Made by a program: the position numbers and the translations under genes
NCBI RefSeq assembly: GCF_000182745.2
Contig: NC_016027.1
Coordinates: 375,001 to 439,000 of the forward strand
Origin: Komagataeibacter medellinensis NBRC 3288
GTDB taxonomy: Bacteria; Pseudomonadota; Alphaproteobacteria; Acetobacterales; Acetobacteraceae
Direction of reading: 5' to 3'
Length of the DNA: 64,000 nt
The notes under the pieces: model-generated
What the model was told of the DNA's origin: nothing
Database searches by the model: none
What the model saw: only the letters and a program-made list of their open reading frames with translations
In this document: positions 9,155 to 17,176 of the stretch, one piece after another
Layout: the number at the start of each line of letters is the position of its first letter
How positions within the stretch are numbered: position 1 is the stretch's first letter

Positions 9155-9649
9155 GAGGATAGCATCTGCGCGCAAACTGTATTCTCCTGACATATCATAT
9201 AAAATATGGCCTGCTATTGTTCCGCATCTGGTCCTGATACGTGATGATGTGGAGCAACGGCATGCCGTGTCAGCATTGCGCGCATTGCTCAATGGGTTAT
9301 GTGACGTGATCCATTACGGGATTGCGTGGCGTATCGTGCCGGACGACCTCTTTCCGTGGTTGGCGGTTCATCAGCATCTTGTTGCCGGGACGCAGGCGTG
9401 CAACCTGCCTGCGCTCCTGCATATGGTTGCGGCTGCCTGCCGGAAGCCACAACAGCTATAATATCGGCCCACACCCGAGGGCTCGCCTCCTGCCGGTTAC
9501 GATGGGACCAGGCGCAAATGGGGATCGATGCTGAATGGGACCATGGACATGCCGGGCCATCTGTTGACCGTGCGTGTGATGCCAGCCAATCGGCAGATCG
9601 CGCCGAGATCGGATGCCTTGCCGCCGCCATTCAGGATGCAGCGGCATAG
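9155..9649 (+). pseudogene. IS5-family transposase remnant
   Basis: Frame +3 reads RKLYSPDISYKIW, PAIVPHLVLIRDDVEQRHAV, LLNGLCDVIHYGIAWR and IVPDDLFPWLAVHQ, which is the standard N-terminal block of IS5-type transposases (RKxYPxDLTDxxW..., NGLRYVxRxGxAWRxxPxDLPPW). The middle is lost, and later frames recover the central block YDGTRRKWGSML and DMPGHLLTVRVMPAN, then DRAEIGCLAAAIQDA in another phase. At least two frameshifts and a deletion separate them. No terminal inverted repeats or target duplication were found. IS5-group elements such as IS1031 are common in Komagataeibacter, but I cannot assign a specific element. Confidence 0.75.
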
Positions 9650-10662
9650 AAGTGCTGAACTGACTTATTGTCAATGACGGTTATAAAGATAAATAACCTA
9701 CCAGAGCGGCAGGGGGTCGCACGGTTTTTCACATGAACACCTGCTGTCATGGGTTCGTCAAGAATGACGGGCGTTATAACGCGGCTTTCGCAAGTCTTTA
9801 TGCTCAGGAATGCCACTATATTTGTTCAAAGTGCATGATGCCCGGAAAGGGCAGGTGGGAATATTCGATATCGCCGCACCTGCCCGATCACAGTGTATTG
9901 ACACACACGGATTATGCCACGGTTCATGTCCAGTGATGTCTGTCAGGGTCCATATCTGTTACGGGACATGATGTAATATGGCTGGTATGCGTTGGACGTA
10001 TTGGTTAAAGGGTCTGTCTACTCTTCATGATGGCTGCCCTGGGGGAAGGGATCTCTTTTATATGATGGAACACAGGCAGTACATCTGATCACGGGAAGTA
10101 TTTGAATTTATCCGGCTACTGCATTTATACGCTCGTTATAATCATGAAAACACAGGGTCATTTTCATAATTGCGCATGAATGCTGCAATGGTGACGGATG
10201 CTTTTTGCAACGGACAATGGTATTGTCGAATGATCAGGGAAGGGACGATATGTCTTAAATATATAATACAGAAATTTTGCGTGCCATGTACAGAGATACA
10301 TGCGGGATTTATTTTTGATGCCCGAACTGGACCTGTATCAGGCACAAAATTATCGATAGATATAATAAGAATTTTTTAATTTTATTAAAAGGTTTGATAA
10401 TAATATCTATTTTTGTTCAATGGTCGTAAACGAAAATTGCATATAAGGGAAAAATTCGTTATTGGCTGGCATATTAGTTCCTATTCATGCCAGCTAGACA
10501 TGTCGGGTAGAATGCCTTGCAACCTATGTTAGAAAACATGCGCCGTCTGCCTGTAATTGGTATGGCATAAAAATACGGATAAAATGCTTTATTATGGTTG
10601 CATAATAGACCCATGATTATTACTGATAGGGAAGATGAGTCCCTTAATGGCAATCGACAGAG
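9650..10662. other. Gene-poor, AT-rich interval
   Basis: About 1 kb with low GC, especially 10130-10620, and only short frames lacking ribosome sites. The right end (about 10480-10662) should be the original upstream region of the mucR-type gene, because the IS66 insertion split the two. It contains AGAGGAAAG at 10659-10667, a probable ribosome-binding site now stranded from its gene. Confidence 0.5.
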
Positions 10663-10670
10663 GAAAGAAC
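10663..10670. repeat. Target-site duplication, left copy
   Basis: GAAAGAAC immediately precedes the left inverted repeat of the IS66 element and is identical to 13185-13192. IS66 elements duplicate 8 bp on insertion. Confidence 0.95.
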
Positions 10671-10726
10671 GTAACCGGCCGTTTGAGGCCGCCTTATGAT
10701 TGAGGATTGTGACTGGTAACTTACCG

Positions 10727-10762
10727 TCGTTAACGACGTCGTTAACGACGTCGTTATTGACG
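10727..10762. repeat. Three tandem copies of a palindromic 12-mer in the IS66 leader
   Basis: The unit GTCGTTAACGAC, itself a perfect palindrome, occurs at 10727-10738 and 10739-10750, with a third copy altered to GTCGTTATTGAC at 10751-10762. The array ends 17 bases before the tnpA start codon. It could bind a dimeric repressor such as TnpA, or fold in RNA to hide the tnpA ribosome site (GAGAGG at 10769-10774) from transcription entering from outside. Confidence 0.85.
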
Positions 10763-10779
10763 TCATTTGAGAGGTAAGA

Positions 10780-11139
10780 ATGACCCAGGAAATCCTGATT
10801 GGCGTTGAACGCCGCCGCCGCTGGTCGGATGAACGGAAGCTGGCGATACTGGCTGAAGTTGGTGTGGATGGAGCAAGTGTATCGGATGTGGCACGTCGAC
10901 ATGACCTGACCCGCCAACATCTTTACCAATGGCGGACGTCATTCCGTCAAAGACTATCTTCCCCAGATCAGTCTGTGGCGTTTGTTCCTGTTGCTTCAGT
11001 GACGACACCTGCTGTGGCATCTGGCGGTGATCCTGACGAACTGGCCATAGTGCTGCGCAATGGCCGTAGTATCAGGGTGACGGGACATCCTGCCGAAGAT
11101 CTTCTGGCCCGGGTCATCCGGATTGCGGAGACGGCATGA
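10780..11139 (+). CDS. tnpA: IS66 accessory protein TnpA (Orf1), helix-turn-helix
   Basis: The product of 119 residues has an N-terminal IS66 Orf1/IS3-Orf-A-like helix-turn-helix (residues about 10-55: RRRWSDERKLAILAEV, then VSDVARRHDLTRQHLYQWR). The C-terminal half (ELAIVLRNGRSIRVTGHPAEDLLARVIRIAE) is typical of IS66 TnpA. AGAGG lies six bases before the ATG. Its stop overlaps the tnpB start as ATGA, so the two are translationally coupled. TnpA is required for efficient IS66 transposition, although its exact role is unsettled. Confidence 0.92.
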   Translation: MTQEILIGVERRRRWSDERKLAILAEVGVDGASVSDVARRHDLTRQHLYQWRTSFRQRLSSPDQSVAFVPVASVTTPAVASGGDPDELAIVLRNGRSIRVTGHPAEDLLARVIRIAETA

Positions 11140-11483
11140 TTGGCGTGGGCAACGGCGTGCGTGTCTATCTGGCCTGCGGGGTGACCGATATGCGCAAGGG
11201 CATATCGGGTCTGGCAGCACTGGCACAGGACGTGCTGCGTCAGAACCCGACATCAGGGGCGCTCTTTGCCTTTCGTGGTCGCCGTGGGGACAGGATCAAG
11301 CTTCTGATGTGGGACGGTCAGGGGTTCTGTCTTTATTACAAGGTGCTTGAGAAGGGACGTTTTCCATGGCCGTCTCCGGCAGAGGGCGTTGCACGCCTGA
11401 CGACAGCACAGATGGCCATGCTGTGGGAAGGCATGGAGTGGAGACGCCCTTCCTGGTCTGCACCACCGTCTCGCGTGGCCTGA
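11136..11483 (+). CDS. tnpB: IS66 accessory protein TnpB (Orf2)
   Basis: The 115-residue product carries the IS66 Orf2-like signature: VRVYLACGVTDMRKGI, then SGLAALAQDVL, GALFAFRGRRGDRIKLLMWD, GFCLYYKVLEKGRFPWP. The reading frame begins within the last codons of tnpA (ATGA overlap). Length and motifs match the family, so it looks functional. The name TnpB here refers to the IS66 protein, not the RNA-guided nuclease of IS200/IS605 elements. Confidence 0.92.
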   Translation: MIGVGNGVRVYLACGVTDMRKGISGLAALAQDVLRQNPTSGALFAFRGRRGDRIKLLMWDGQGFCLYYKVLEKGRFPWPSPAEGVARLTTAQMAMLWEGMEWRRPSWSAPPSRVA

Positions 11484-11546
11484 TTTTTATGGCGTGAGAG
11501 TGCAGAACATTTTGAATTTTCTTAGGTTTTCTGCTATTTTTTCATA

Positions 11547-13157
11547 ATGACGTCTGCACCTGCGGTCCTGCCTGATGATCCGGATACCCTGAGGGAAATG
11601 ATTGTTTCCCTGCAGACCGAAGTGGCTCGGCTTTCTGCGTCAGCCCGTGCGTATGAAGCTCTTGTCCAGTCTCTCAAAATCCGGATCGCACGTCTTCAGA
11701 AACAGAAATTCGGGGCCAGTTCAGAAAAGATAGACCGTGAGATTGAACAACTCGAACTGCTCCTTGAAGATGTAAAAATCGCCATCGCGGCAGCCGATCC
11801 TTCTCCTGATATCAGGGAGCATGATGTCAGCGATGATGCACTCTCTCCCCCACGGCAGCGTGGCAAACCAAAGGTTTCTGACACGACACCACGGGAGCGT
11901 ATTGTTCTCGACCCAGGTGAGGCCTGTCCTGCCTGTGGCGGTCCCCTGCGTCTTGTAGGCGAAGATGTCACCGAAATACTGGACTTTATTGCGGCAAAAC
12001 TGAAAGTTGTCGAAACGGCACGGCTGAAGAAATCCTGCCGTCACTGCGAAACACTGGTGCAGCCTGAAGCACCGTCGCGCCCTGTCCCACGGGGGATGGC
12101 TGGCACCGGGCTTTTAGCCCATATCCTGGTCTCGAAATTCGATGACCACATTCCGCTTTATCGTCAGAATGAGATCTTTGCCCGTCAGGGTGTGGACATT
12201 CCCCGTTCAACCCTGATCGACTGGTGTGGTCAGGCCGTTGCCGTTCTGCGTCCTCTGACAGATCTGATCCGTCAGGATGTCGTAAAGGCAGACCTGCTAC
12301 ATGCTGATGATACACCCATCCAGGTTCTTGACCCCCGTCTGCGTCAGGCTGGCAAACCCCGGGGCGTGAAGGAAGGGCGGATCTGGAGCTATCTGCGCGA
12401 TCCCCGCCCATGGGGAGGGAGTGATCCGCCCGCCGTGGCCTACTGGTTCTCTCCCGATCGCAAGGGGATCAATCCCCAGACCCATCTGGCACAGTTCCGG
12501 GGCATTCTGCAGGCTGACGCCTACGCCGGGTTCAGGGATCTGTATAAACCAGACGCAACAGGAACCGTGCACGTGCGCGAAGCGGCCTGCTGGGCTCATC
12601 TCCGCCGGGCCTTCCATGATGTCTGGAAGGGCAGTGATTCGACAATCGCAAGGGAAGCACTTGAACAGATCGGAGAGCTCTACGATATCGAGCGCCAGAT
12701 CACCGGACACCCGGCCCCGTATCGTCTGGCTGTCCGACAGGAACAAAGCCGCCCCCGTGTCACAGCATTCCACGCATGGTGCGAAACACAGCTTGCCCGT
12801 ATCCCTGGAAAGGGGGAACTGGCAAAAGCGATCCGTTATGCGCTCAACCGGTGGAAGGCCTTTACCCTGTTCCTCGAAGATGGTCGTGTCGCCATCGACA
12901 ACAATCCTGCCGAACGCGCCATACGGCCCGTATGCGTGGGGCGAAAAAATTATCTCTTTGCCGGATCCGACACCGGGGGCGACAACATCGCTGATGCCAT
13001 GACGCTTATCGAAAGCGCAAAACTCTCCCGGCTTAATCCGCACGATTACCTCGCCGACGTCCTGGCCCGTATCAACGAGCACAAGATCAACCGGCTCCAC
13101 GAACTGTTGCCATGGAACTGGAAACCCGTGAATACACTGCACAGACAGGCCGCATAA
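11547..13157 (+). CDS. tnpC: IS66 transposase TnpC, DDE type
   Basis: The product of 536 residues is full length for IS66 transposases. An N-terminal coiled coil (residues about 10-75, EMIVSLQTEVARLSA and QKFGASSEKID) precedes a zinc-binding segment with CPACGG and CRHCE. The DDE core follows: first Asp in HADDTPIQVL, second Asp in LQADAYAGF, and Glu in DNNPAERAIRPV. The C-terminal IS66 domain ends near the stop, about 25 bases before the right inverted repeat. The gene starts 63 bases after tnpB. No frameshift is visible. Confidence 0.95.
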   Translation: MTSAPAVLPDDPDTLREMIVSLQTEVARLSASARAYEALVQSLKIRIARLQKQKFGASSEKIDREIEQLELLLEDVKIAIAAADPSPDIREHDVSDDALSPPRQRGKPKVSDTTPRERIVLDPGEACPACGGPLRLVGEDVTEILDFIAAKLKVVETARLKKSCRHCETLVQPEAPSRPVPRGMAGTGLLAHILVSKFDDHIPLYRQNEIFARQGVDIPRSTLIDWCGQAVAVLRPLTDLIRQDVVKADLLHADDTPIQVLDPRLRQAGKPRGVKEGRIWSYLRDPRPWGGSDPPAVAYWFSPDRKGINPQTHLAQFRGILQADAYAGFRDLYKPDATGTVHVREAACWAHLRRAFHDVWKGSDSTIAREALEQIGELYDIERQITGHPAPYRLAVRQEQSRPRVTAFHAWCETQLARIPGKGELAKAIRYALNRWKAFTLFLEDGRVAIDNNPAERAIRPVCVGRKNYLFAGSDTGGDNIADAMTLIESAKLSRLNPHDYLADVLARINEHKINRLHELLPWNWKPVNTLHRQAA

Positions 13158-13184
13158 TCAAGGCGGCCCAGAGCGGCCGGTTAC

Positions 13185-13192
13185 GAAAGAAC
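13185..13192. repeat. Target-site duplication, right copy
   Basis: GAAAGAAC directly follows the right inverted repeat and duplicates 10663-10670. It ends five bases before the TTG start of the mucR-type gene. Confidence 0.95.
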
Positions 13193-13197
13193 CGAAA

Positions 13198-13701
13198 TTG
13201 GATAATAAAGACATTCCGCATTCCGAACTGGTATCAATGACGACAGAGATCGTTGCAGCGCATACCAACCATAATACCGTTGCAATAGACCAGATCCCGC
13301 TACTCGTTGAGACAGTCTATGCTTCACTTAAGGGGCTTGGTGCTGAAAAGACGGTTGACCCCGCACCGCTGCAGCCCGCCGTGCCGATCAAGAAGTCCGT
13401 ATTCCCCGATTACGTGGTCTGTCTTGAAGACGGCAAGAAACTGAAGATGCTCAAGCGCCATCTGCAGACCGCTTATGGCATGACACCCGAACAGTATCGT
13501 GAAAAGTGGGGCCTGCCCGCCAATTATCCCATGACCGCACCGAACTATGCGGCCCATCGTTCCTCGCTGGCACAAAAGATTGGCCTGGGCCGCAAGGTTG
13601 TTGCGGCGCCTGAGCCTGAAGCGGTGGTGGAAGAACCCGCAAAGCCCGCGCGCAAGACCCGCGCACGCCGCAAGAAGGACACGGTCGAACTGGATGTGTA
13701 A
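13198..13701 (+). CDS. Ros/MucR-family transcriptional regulator
   Basis: The 167-residue product has the MucR layout: an N-terminal helical oligomerisation region (ELVSMTTEIVAAHTNHN, then IPLLVETVYASLKGL) and a C-terminal DNA-binding domain (VVCLEDGKKLKMLKRHL, then TPEQYREKWGLP and PNYAAHRSSLAQKIGLGR). In the zinc-finger position the second Cys is Asp and the last His appears to be Tyr, a variant seen in zinc-independent relatives of Ros. The tail is basic (ARKTRARRKK). Family members act as H-NS-like silencers of AT-rich DNA and of exopolysaccharide and motility genes. The start is a TTG with its likely ribosome site now beyond the IS66 insertion; an internal ATG at 13237 lacks a ribosome site but would spare most of the protein. 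Confidence 0.85.
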   Translation: MDNKDIPHSELVSMTTEIVAAHTNHNTVAIDQIPLLVETVYASLKGLGAEKTVDPAPLQPAVPIKKSVFPDYVVCLEDGKKLKMLKRHLQTAYGMTPEQYREKWGLPANYPMTAPNYAAHRSSLAQKIGLGRKVVAAPEPEAVVEEPAKPARKTRARRKKDTVELDV

Positions 13702-13719
13702 AAGCATTCTGCACGGCTG

Positions 13720-13763
13720 ATAAGAAAACACCCAACCCCGGCAGTGGGTTGGGTGTTTTCTTA
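13720..13763. terminator. Strong bidirectional intrinsic terminator after the mucR-type gene
   Basis: A stem of about 19 bp (ATAAGAAAACACCCAACCC with its exact complement ending at 13763) closes on a short loop and is flanked by A- and T-rich arms on both sides. It can terminate the regulator transcript on the plus strand and transcription arriving from the right. Confidence 0.9.
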
Positions 13764-13892
13764 TGTAGGAACCTGTTCGGTTATGCGGCAGTATCATTAT
13801 GGTTTGCCAGCAGGCAGAGGGCGCGGCCCCATGGTCTGCTGGTGTATTCCCGCATGTGGCCGGTCCCGGTCATAGCTGTATTTTGTGTAATG

Positions 13893-15890
13893 TCAGGGCA
13901 TGGTTCTGGTGTTATCGGTCCGGTCAGGCTCAGGGAGGGCATGATCGGGGTCCAGCGTAGCCCTGAGTACAGTCGGGCCGCCGGGAAAGGTTACGGTAAT
14001 ATGGTCTGTCAGGTGCCAGCTTTCCGTTGGAATCACCTGGTCCACATGGGTGCCATCCGTATAGTCCAGCCGCAATACAACCGGTAGCATAAGCTGCCCC
14101 TTGCTCCGCACACCGACCTGCATGCCCTGATGGGGGTCGTTATTGATGGGGGAGACGTCGGTCAGTGCATAATCGGGCCACCAGTTCTCGAAATACCAGC
14201 CACGCCAGAACCAGCCAAGGTCCTCGCCAGCTTCGCTGTTCATGAAGCGGAAAAAATCCGACGGTGCCGGGTGACGATAAGCCCATACTTTTATATAGCG
14301 TCGGAACGCGGCATCGAAGCGGTCGGGCCCAAGTATCTGTTCACGCAGCAGCATGAGGCCGTAGGCGCTTTTGAAATAAGAAACGGAATGTCGGTATTTC
14401 TCAGACACGAGTTCTGATGTCAGCATGAGCGGGGGCGCCTGCGGGTCGGTCAGAAGTGGTATGATGTCATCGGCGGGCCGACCGGTCTGTGGTGCGAATT
14501 CCGGGTCTTTCTTGGGGGCGTATTCACCATTATTGAAGTGTTGTGAGGCATAAGCGTCAATAAAGGTATTGAATCCCTCATCCATGAAGGCATGACGCCG
14601 CTCGTTGCTGCCCACGATCATGGGGAACCAGTCGTGGCCCAGTTCATGTGTTGTAATCCAGAACAGCATGGCATCACGGTCCTGCCAGCCATCAAAGACA
14701 ATGCCGGGATATTCCATACCCGCACCATGGCCACCCACATTGACCGCGTTGGGCCAGGGGTAGGCATACCATTGGCTGGAGAAATACTCGATTGCATGCT
14801 TCACGTATTGCGTTGATCGGTCCCATGCCTGCGCGCCCTGTCCCTCACGCGGGTAGACGGACATGGCCAGGCGGGGGACTGGCGCCATGCCGGGAGCAGG
14901 TTTGATCGGGGGCAGGTTCATGCCTGCCGCATCCCATATGAAGGCAGGCGAGGCGGCAAAGGAGATATCGCGCGTGTTTTCCATGCGAAAGTGCCATGTC
15001 TTTTCCCCACTTCGGGCGGCATGGCTTGCGGGGTCGGTCACATCCTGCGCGGTACGGATTTTGACCGTCGTATCGCTTCGTGCGGCCAGTGCCAGCCGCG
15101 CGCGCTCGGTCGGGGTCAAGACTTCAGCAGGATTGAGCAACGCGCCCGACCCTACAACCGTAAAGTTCCACGGAACGGTGACTGTATAGTCAAAATCCCC
15201 GTAATCCAGATAGAATTCCTGCCCCAGATAGGGCAACGTATCCCATCCCCTGCGCGCATCATAAACGCTCATGCGCGGATACCATTGCGCGACTTCAAAT
15301 ATATCTCCGTCCCTGACGCTGCTTACGGCCGTGCGACCGCCCCAGGTGCCGGGAATCGTATGGTGCCAGCGGATGCGGATCTGCACTTTATGCCCATGGG
15401 GCAGGGGGCTGCCGGGCAGCGCAAGCTGCATTCGGGTATCATTGATATGCGGCTCAAGCGGTGTTTCATGGCCGTCATGGATAAGGGTGACCAGTTCAAT
15501 CACCGCGCCATCGGTGGTATGGGCATGGCGTTCGGGGTTGGCAAAGCTGGCGCGCGAGCGGGCGCGGTAGATGTTCTGGTCAAGCTGTAACCAGAGTTCA
15601 TCCAGGCTGTCGGGGCTATTGTTGGTGTAGGTCAGTACCTCTTCCCCTGTCAGCACATGGGTGACGGGGTTGATGCGGGCATGGATCGCATAATCCGCGC
15701 GGTTCTGCCAGTAATCGGGCCCAGGCAGACCGGAGCCGGAAACATAGCGGTTGGGCGCGTCCGGCAGTTGCAACGTATCGAATACCCGGCGCATGATTGC
15801 TGAACCGGCCTGCATGTTTTGCGCTGGTGCCGCATGGGCCGTATTGCAGCCTGCCAGACACACGATGGCGGCCAATCTTCGGTACATCAT
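13893..15890 (-). CDS. M1-family metallopeptidase, probable lipoprotein
   Basis: The 665-residue product begins with a lipoprotein-type signal (MMYRRLAAIVCLAGC, lipobox LAGC). It then has an N-terminal beta-rich domain typical of aminopeptidase N relatives, and a catalytic domain with the zinc motif HELGH: His415, Glu416 and His419, with the third ligand Glu438 exactly 19 residues after the second His (MDEGF). VGGHGAGMEYPGIV supplies the GAMEN-like exopeptidase loop in modified form. It should trim peptides in the periplasm or at the outer membrane. The closest experimentally described relatives include leukotriene-A4-hydrolase-like bacterial M1 enzymes. It is separated from the TauE gene by about 90 bases on the same strand. 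Confidence 0.88.
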   Translation of the reverse strand: MMYRRLAAIVCLAGCNTAHAAPAQNMQAGSAIMRRVFDTLQLPDAPNRYVSGSGLPGPDYWQNRADYAIHARINPVTHVLTGEEVLTYTNNSPDSLDELWLQLDQNIYRARSRASFANPERHAHTTDGAVIELVTLIHDGHETPLEPHINDTRMQLALPGSPLPHGHKVQIRIRWHHTIPGTWGGRTAVSSVRDGDIFEVAQWYPRMSVYDARRGWDTLPYLGQEFYLDYGDFDYTVTVPWNFTVVGSGALLNPAEVLTPTERARLALAARSDTTVKIRTAQDVTDPASHAARSGEKTWHFRMENTRDISFAASPAFIWDAAGMNLPPIKPAPGMAPVPRLAMSVYPREGQGAQAWDRSTQYVKHAIEYFSSQWYAYPWPNAVNVGGHGAGMEYPGIVFDGWQDRDAMLFWITTHELGHDWFPMIVGSNERRHAFMDEGFNTFIDAYASQHFNNGEYAPKKDPEFAPQTGRPADDIIPLLTDPQAPPLMLTSELVSEKYRHSVSYFKSAYGLMLLREQILGPDRFDAAFRRYIKVWAYRHPAPSDFFRFMNSEAGEDLGWFWRGWYFENWWPDYALTDVSPINNDPHQGMQVGVRSKGQLMLPVVLRLDYTDGTHVDQVIPTESWHLTDHITVTFPGGPTVLRATLDPDHALPEPDRTDNTRTMP

Positions 15891-15983
15891 TCAGGGCCTT
15901 CTTATTTGTTGCAGGTACGATACGGTAGTGTAGCGGGTTGTCCGTAAAGCACAAATGCCTGTCGCAGGGCCTGATGCCGTTTT

Positions 15984-16784
15984 TTACATTACCTTCACGC
16001 CCACGGTTACAAGGATCACGGCCAGTATGACGCGCTGTACCCGGTCAGGTACGATACCCACGCACAGGCTACCCAGAATAATGCCGGGAATGGACCCGCA
16101 CAGTAACGAGGCGAGCAGGTTCATGTCGATATCGCCAATCCACCAATGTCCCATGCCCGCAATGGCGGTAAGGGGCACGGCGTGGGCAATATCGGAGCCG
16201 ACCAGGCGACGGAGTTCGATGGCGGGATAAAGAAAAATCAGGGCTGCCATGCCGATCGCCCCTGCCCCAACGGATGACAGGGTGACCATAACCCCCAGCA
16301 TCCCACCCAGCAGCGTGGTCAGATAACCCGTCATGGCAGGCGAGAGTTGACCCGCCCGGCGCCCTGACAGGGCTTGCAGCCGCTGGCGGAACAGCACGCT
16401 TGGCGCCGTAATGAGCAGCGCAATGCCCAGAGCTACCGAAATGACATGCGTAACCTGTGCGGATGGACTACCCGCCCAGTGCAGGATCGCAATCGTGAGC
16501 AGGGTAGCGGGTATGCTACCCAGGGCCAGCCGCCCGACCACACGCCATTCCACGCTCTGGCGGCGGCCATGGACCAGTGTACCGACCGTCTTGGTCAGTG
16601 CCGCATAAAGCAGGTCGGTCCCGACAGCGGCCTGTGGGTGGACCTTGAACAGCAGGATCAGCAGCGGTGTCATGAGCGACCCGCCCCCCACACCGGTCAT
16701 GCCCACAAGGAAACCGACGCCAAGACCGGAGAGGACATAAAGCAGATTGATCGATTCAGGCAGGGACATTGTGGCGGGCTTCAT
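15984..16784 (-). CDS. TauE/SafE-family sulfite/anion exporter-like permease
   Basis: The product of 266 residues has about eight hydrophobic segments and the family signature near the N terminus (GLGVGFLVGMTGVGGGSLMTPLLILLF), its internal repeat (LTTLLGGMLGVMVTLSSVGAGAIGMAAL), and a short polar centre. These proteins move sulfite, sulfoacetate or related organosulfur anions across the inner membrane. No sulfur-metabolism gene is adjacent, so the substrate is open. It is full length for the family and may be read with the M1 peptidase downstream. Confidence 0.85.
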   Translation of the reverse strand: MKPATMSLPESINLLYVLSGLGVGFLVGMTGVGGGSLMTPLLILLFKVHPQAAVGTDLLYAALTKTVGTLVHGRRQSVEWRVVGRLALGSIPATLLTIAILHWAGSPSAQVTHVISVALGIALLITAPSVLFRQRLQALSGRRAGQLSPAMTGYLTTLLGGMLGVMVTLSSVGAGAIGMAALIFLYPAIELRRLVGSDIAHAVPLTAIAGMGHWWIGDIDMNLLASLLCGSIPGIILGSLCVGIVPDRVQRVILAVILVTVGVKVM

Positions 16785-17176
16785 GGTTTGAGAATTACAT
16801 GGGCGGCTGCCTGACCGGCATGGTGAGGTGGATGACCAGTCAGGATTGAGGTCTCTTAAAACACATTTAAAAAAGTAATTTATACCATTTTTTTTGGATA
16901 TTATGTGAAATCAATATGGGAAATATGAGACTTTGTGAATGGGATTTCTGTATTTTTTAACAAAAAAATGTGTAAAAATAAAATCCACAACAACGATTGG
17001 TGTGGAAATAAGTGGGGCGTTATGCGTTTTTCAGATAACGCTCCCATAAAGTGCATGCGGCAGGACTGTCGTTGCTGGTCCGTATCGTAAGGGTGTCTTT
17101 TTGGGGACAGGGCCAGTCCAGCATATTTTTTTGACCGAGTTGCGAGAGTATCGTAACATCATGGCCCGAATTCTTT
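16785..17176. other. AT-rich divergent intergenic region
   Basis: This region lies between the TauE start (minus) and the peroxidase start (plus), with a very AT-rich core at 16855-17020 (long T and A runs). No frame with a ribosome site was found. It is a likely promoter region and, by composition, a possible target for an AT-binding silencer such as MucR. Confidence 0.4.

Larger units (their letters stand above)
10671..13184 (+). mobile_element. Complete IS66-family insertion sequence, 2514 bp
   Basis: The ends are related inverted repeats: the left end begins GTAACCGGCCGTTTGAGGCC and the right end read inward begins GTAACCGGCCGCTCTGGGCC. Both are flanked by the identical 8-bp GAAAGAAC. 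Inside are the three standard genes tnpA, tnpB and tnpC in order, all intact. An exact target duplication and intact genes indicate a recent, probably still active copy. It landed between the upstream region and the TTG start of the adjacent mucR-type gene. Confidence 0.95.

Noticed and set aside
9155-9649. An intact IS5 element at this position
   Set aside because: Frameshifts, a missing centre and absent terminal repeats show that it is only a remnant.
12297-13142. A 281-codon minus-strand frame inside tnpC
   Set aside because: Antisense of the transposase with no domain and no ribosome site.
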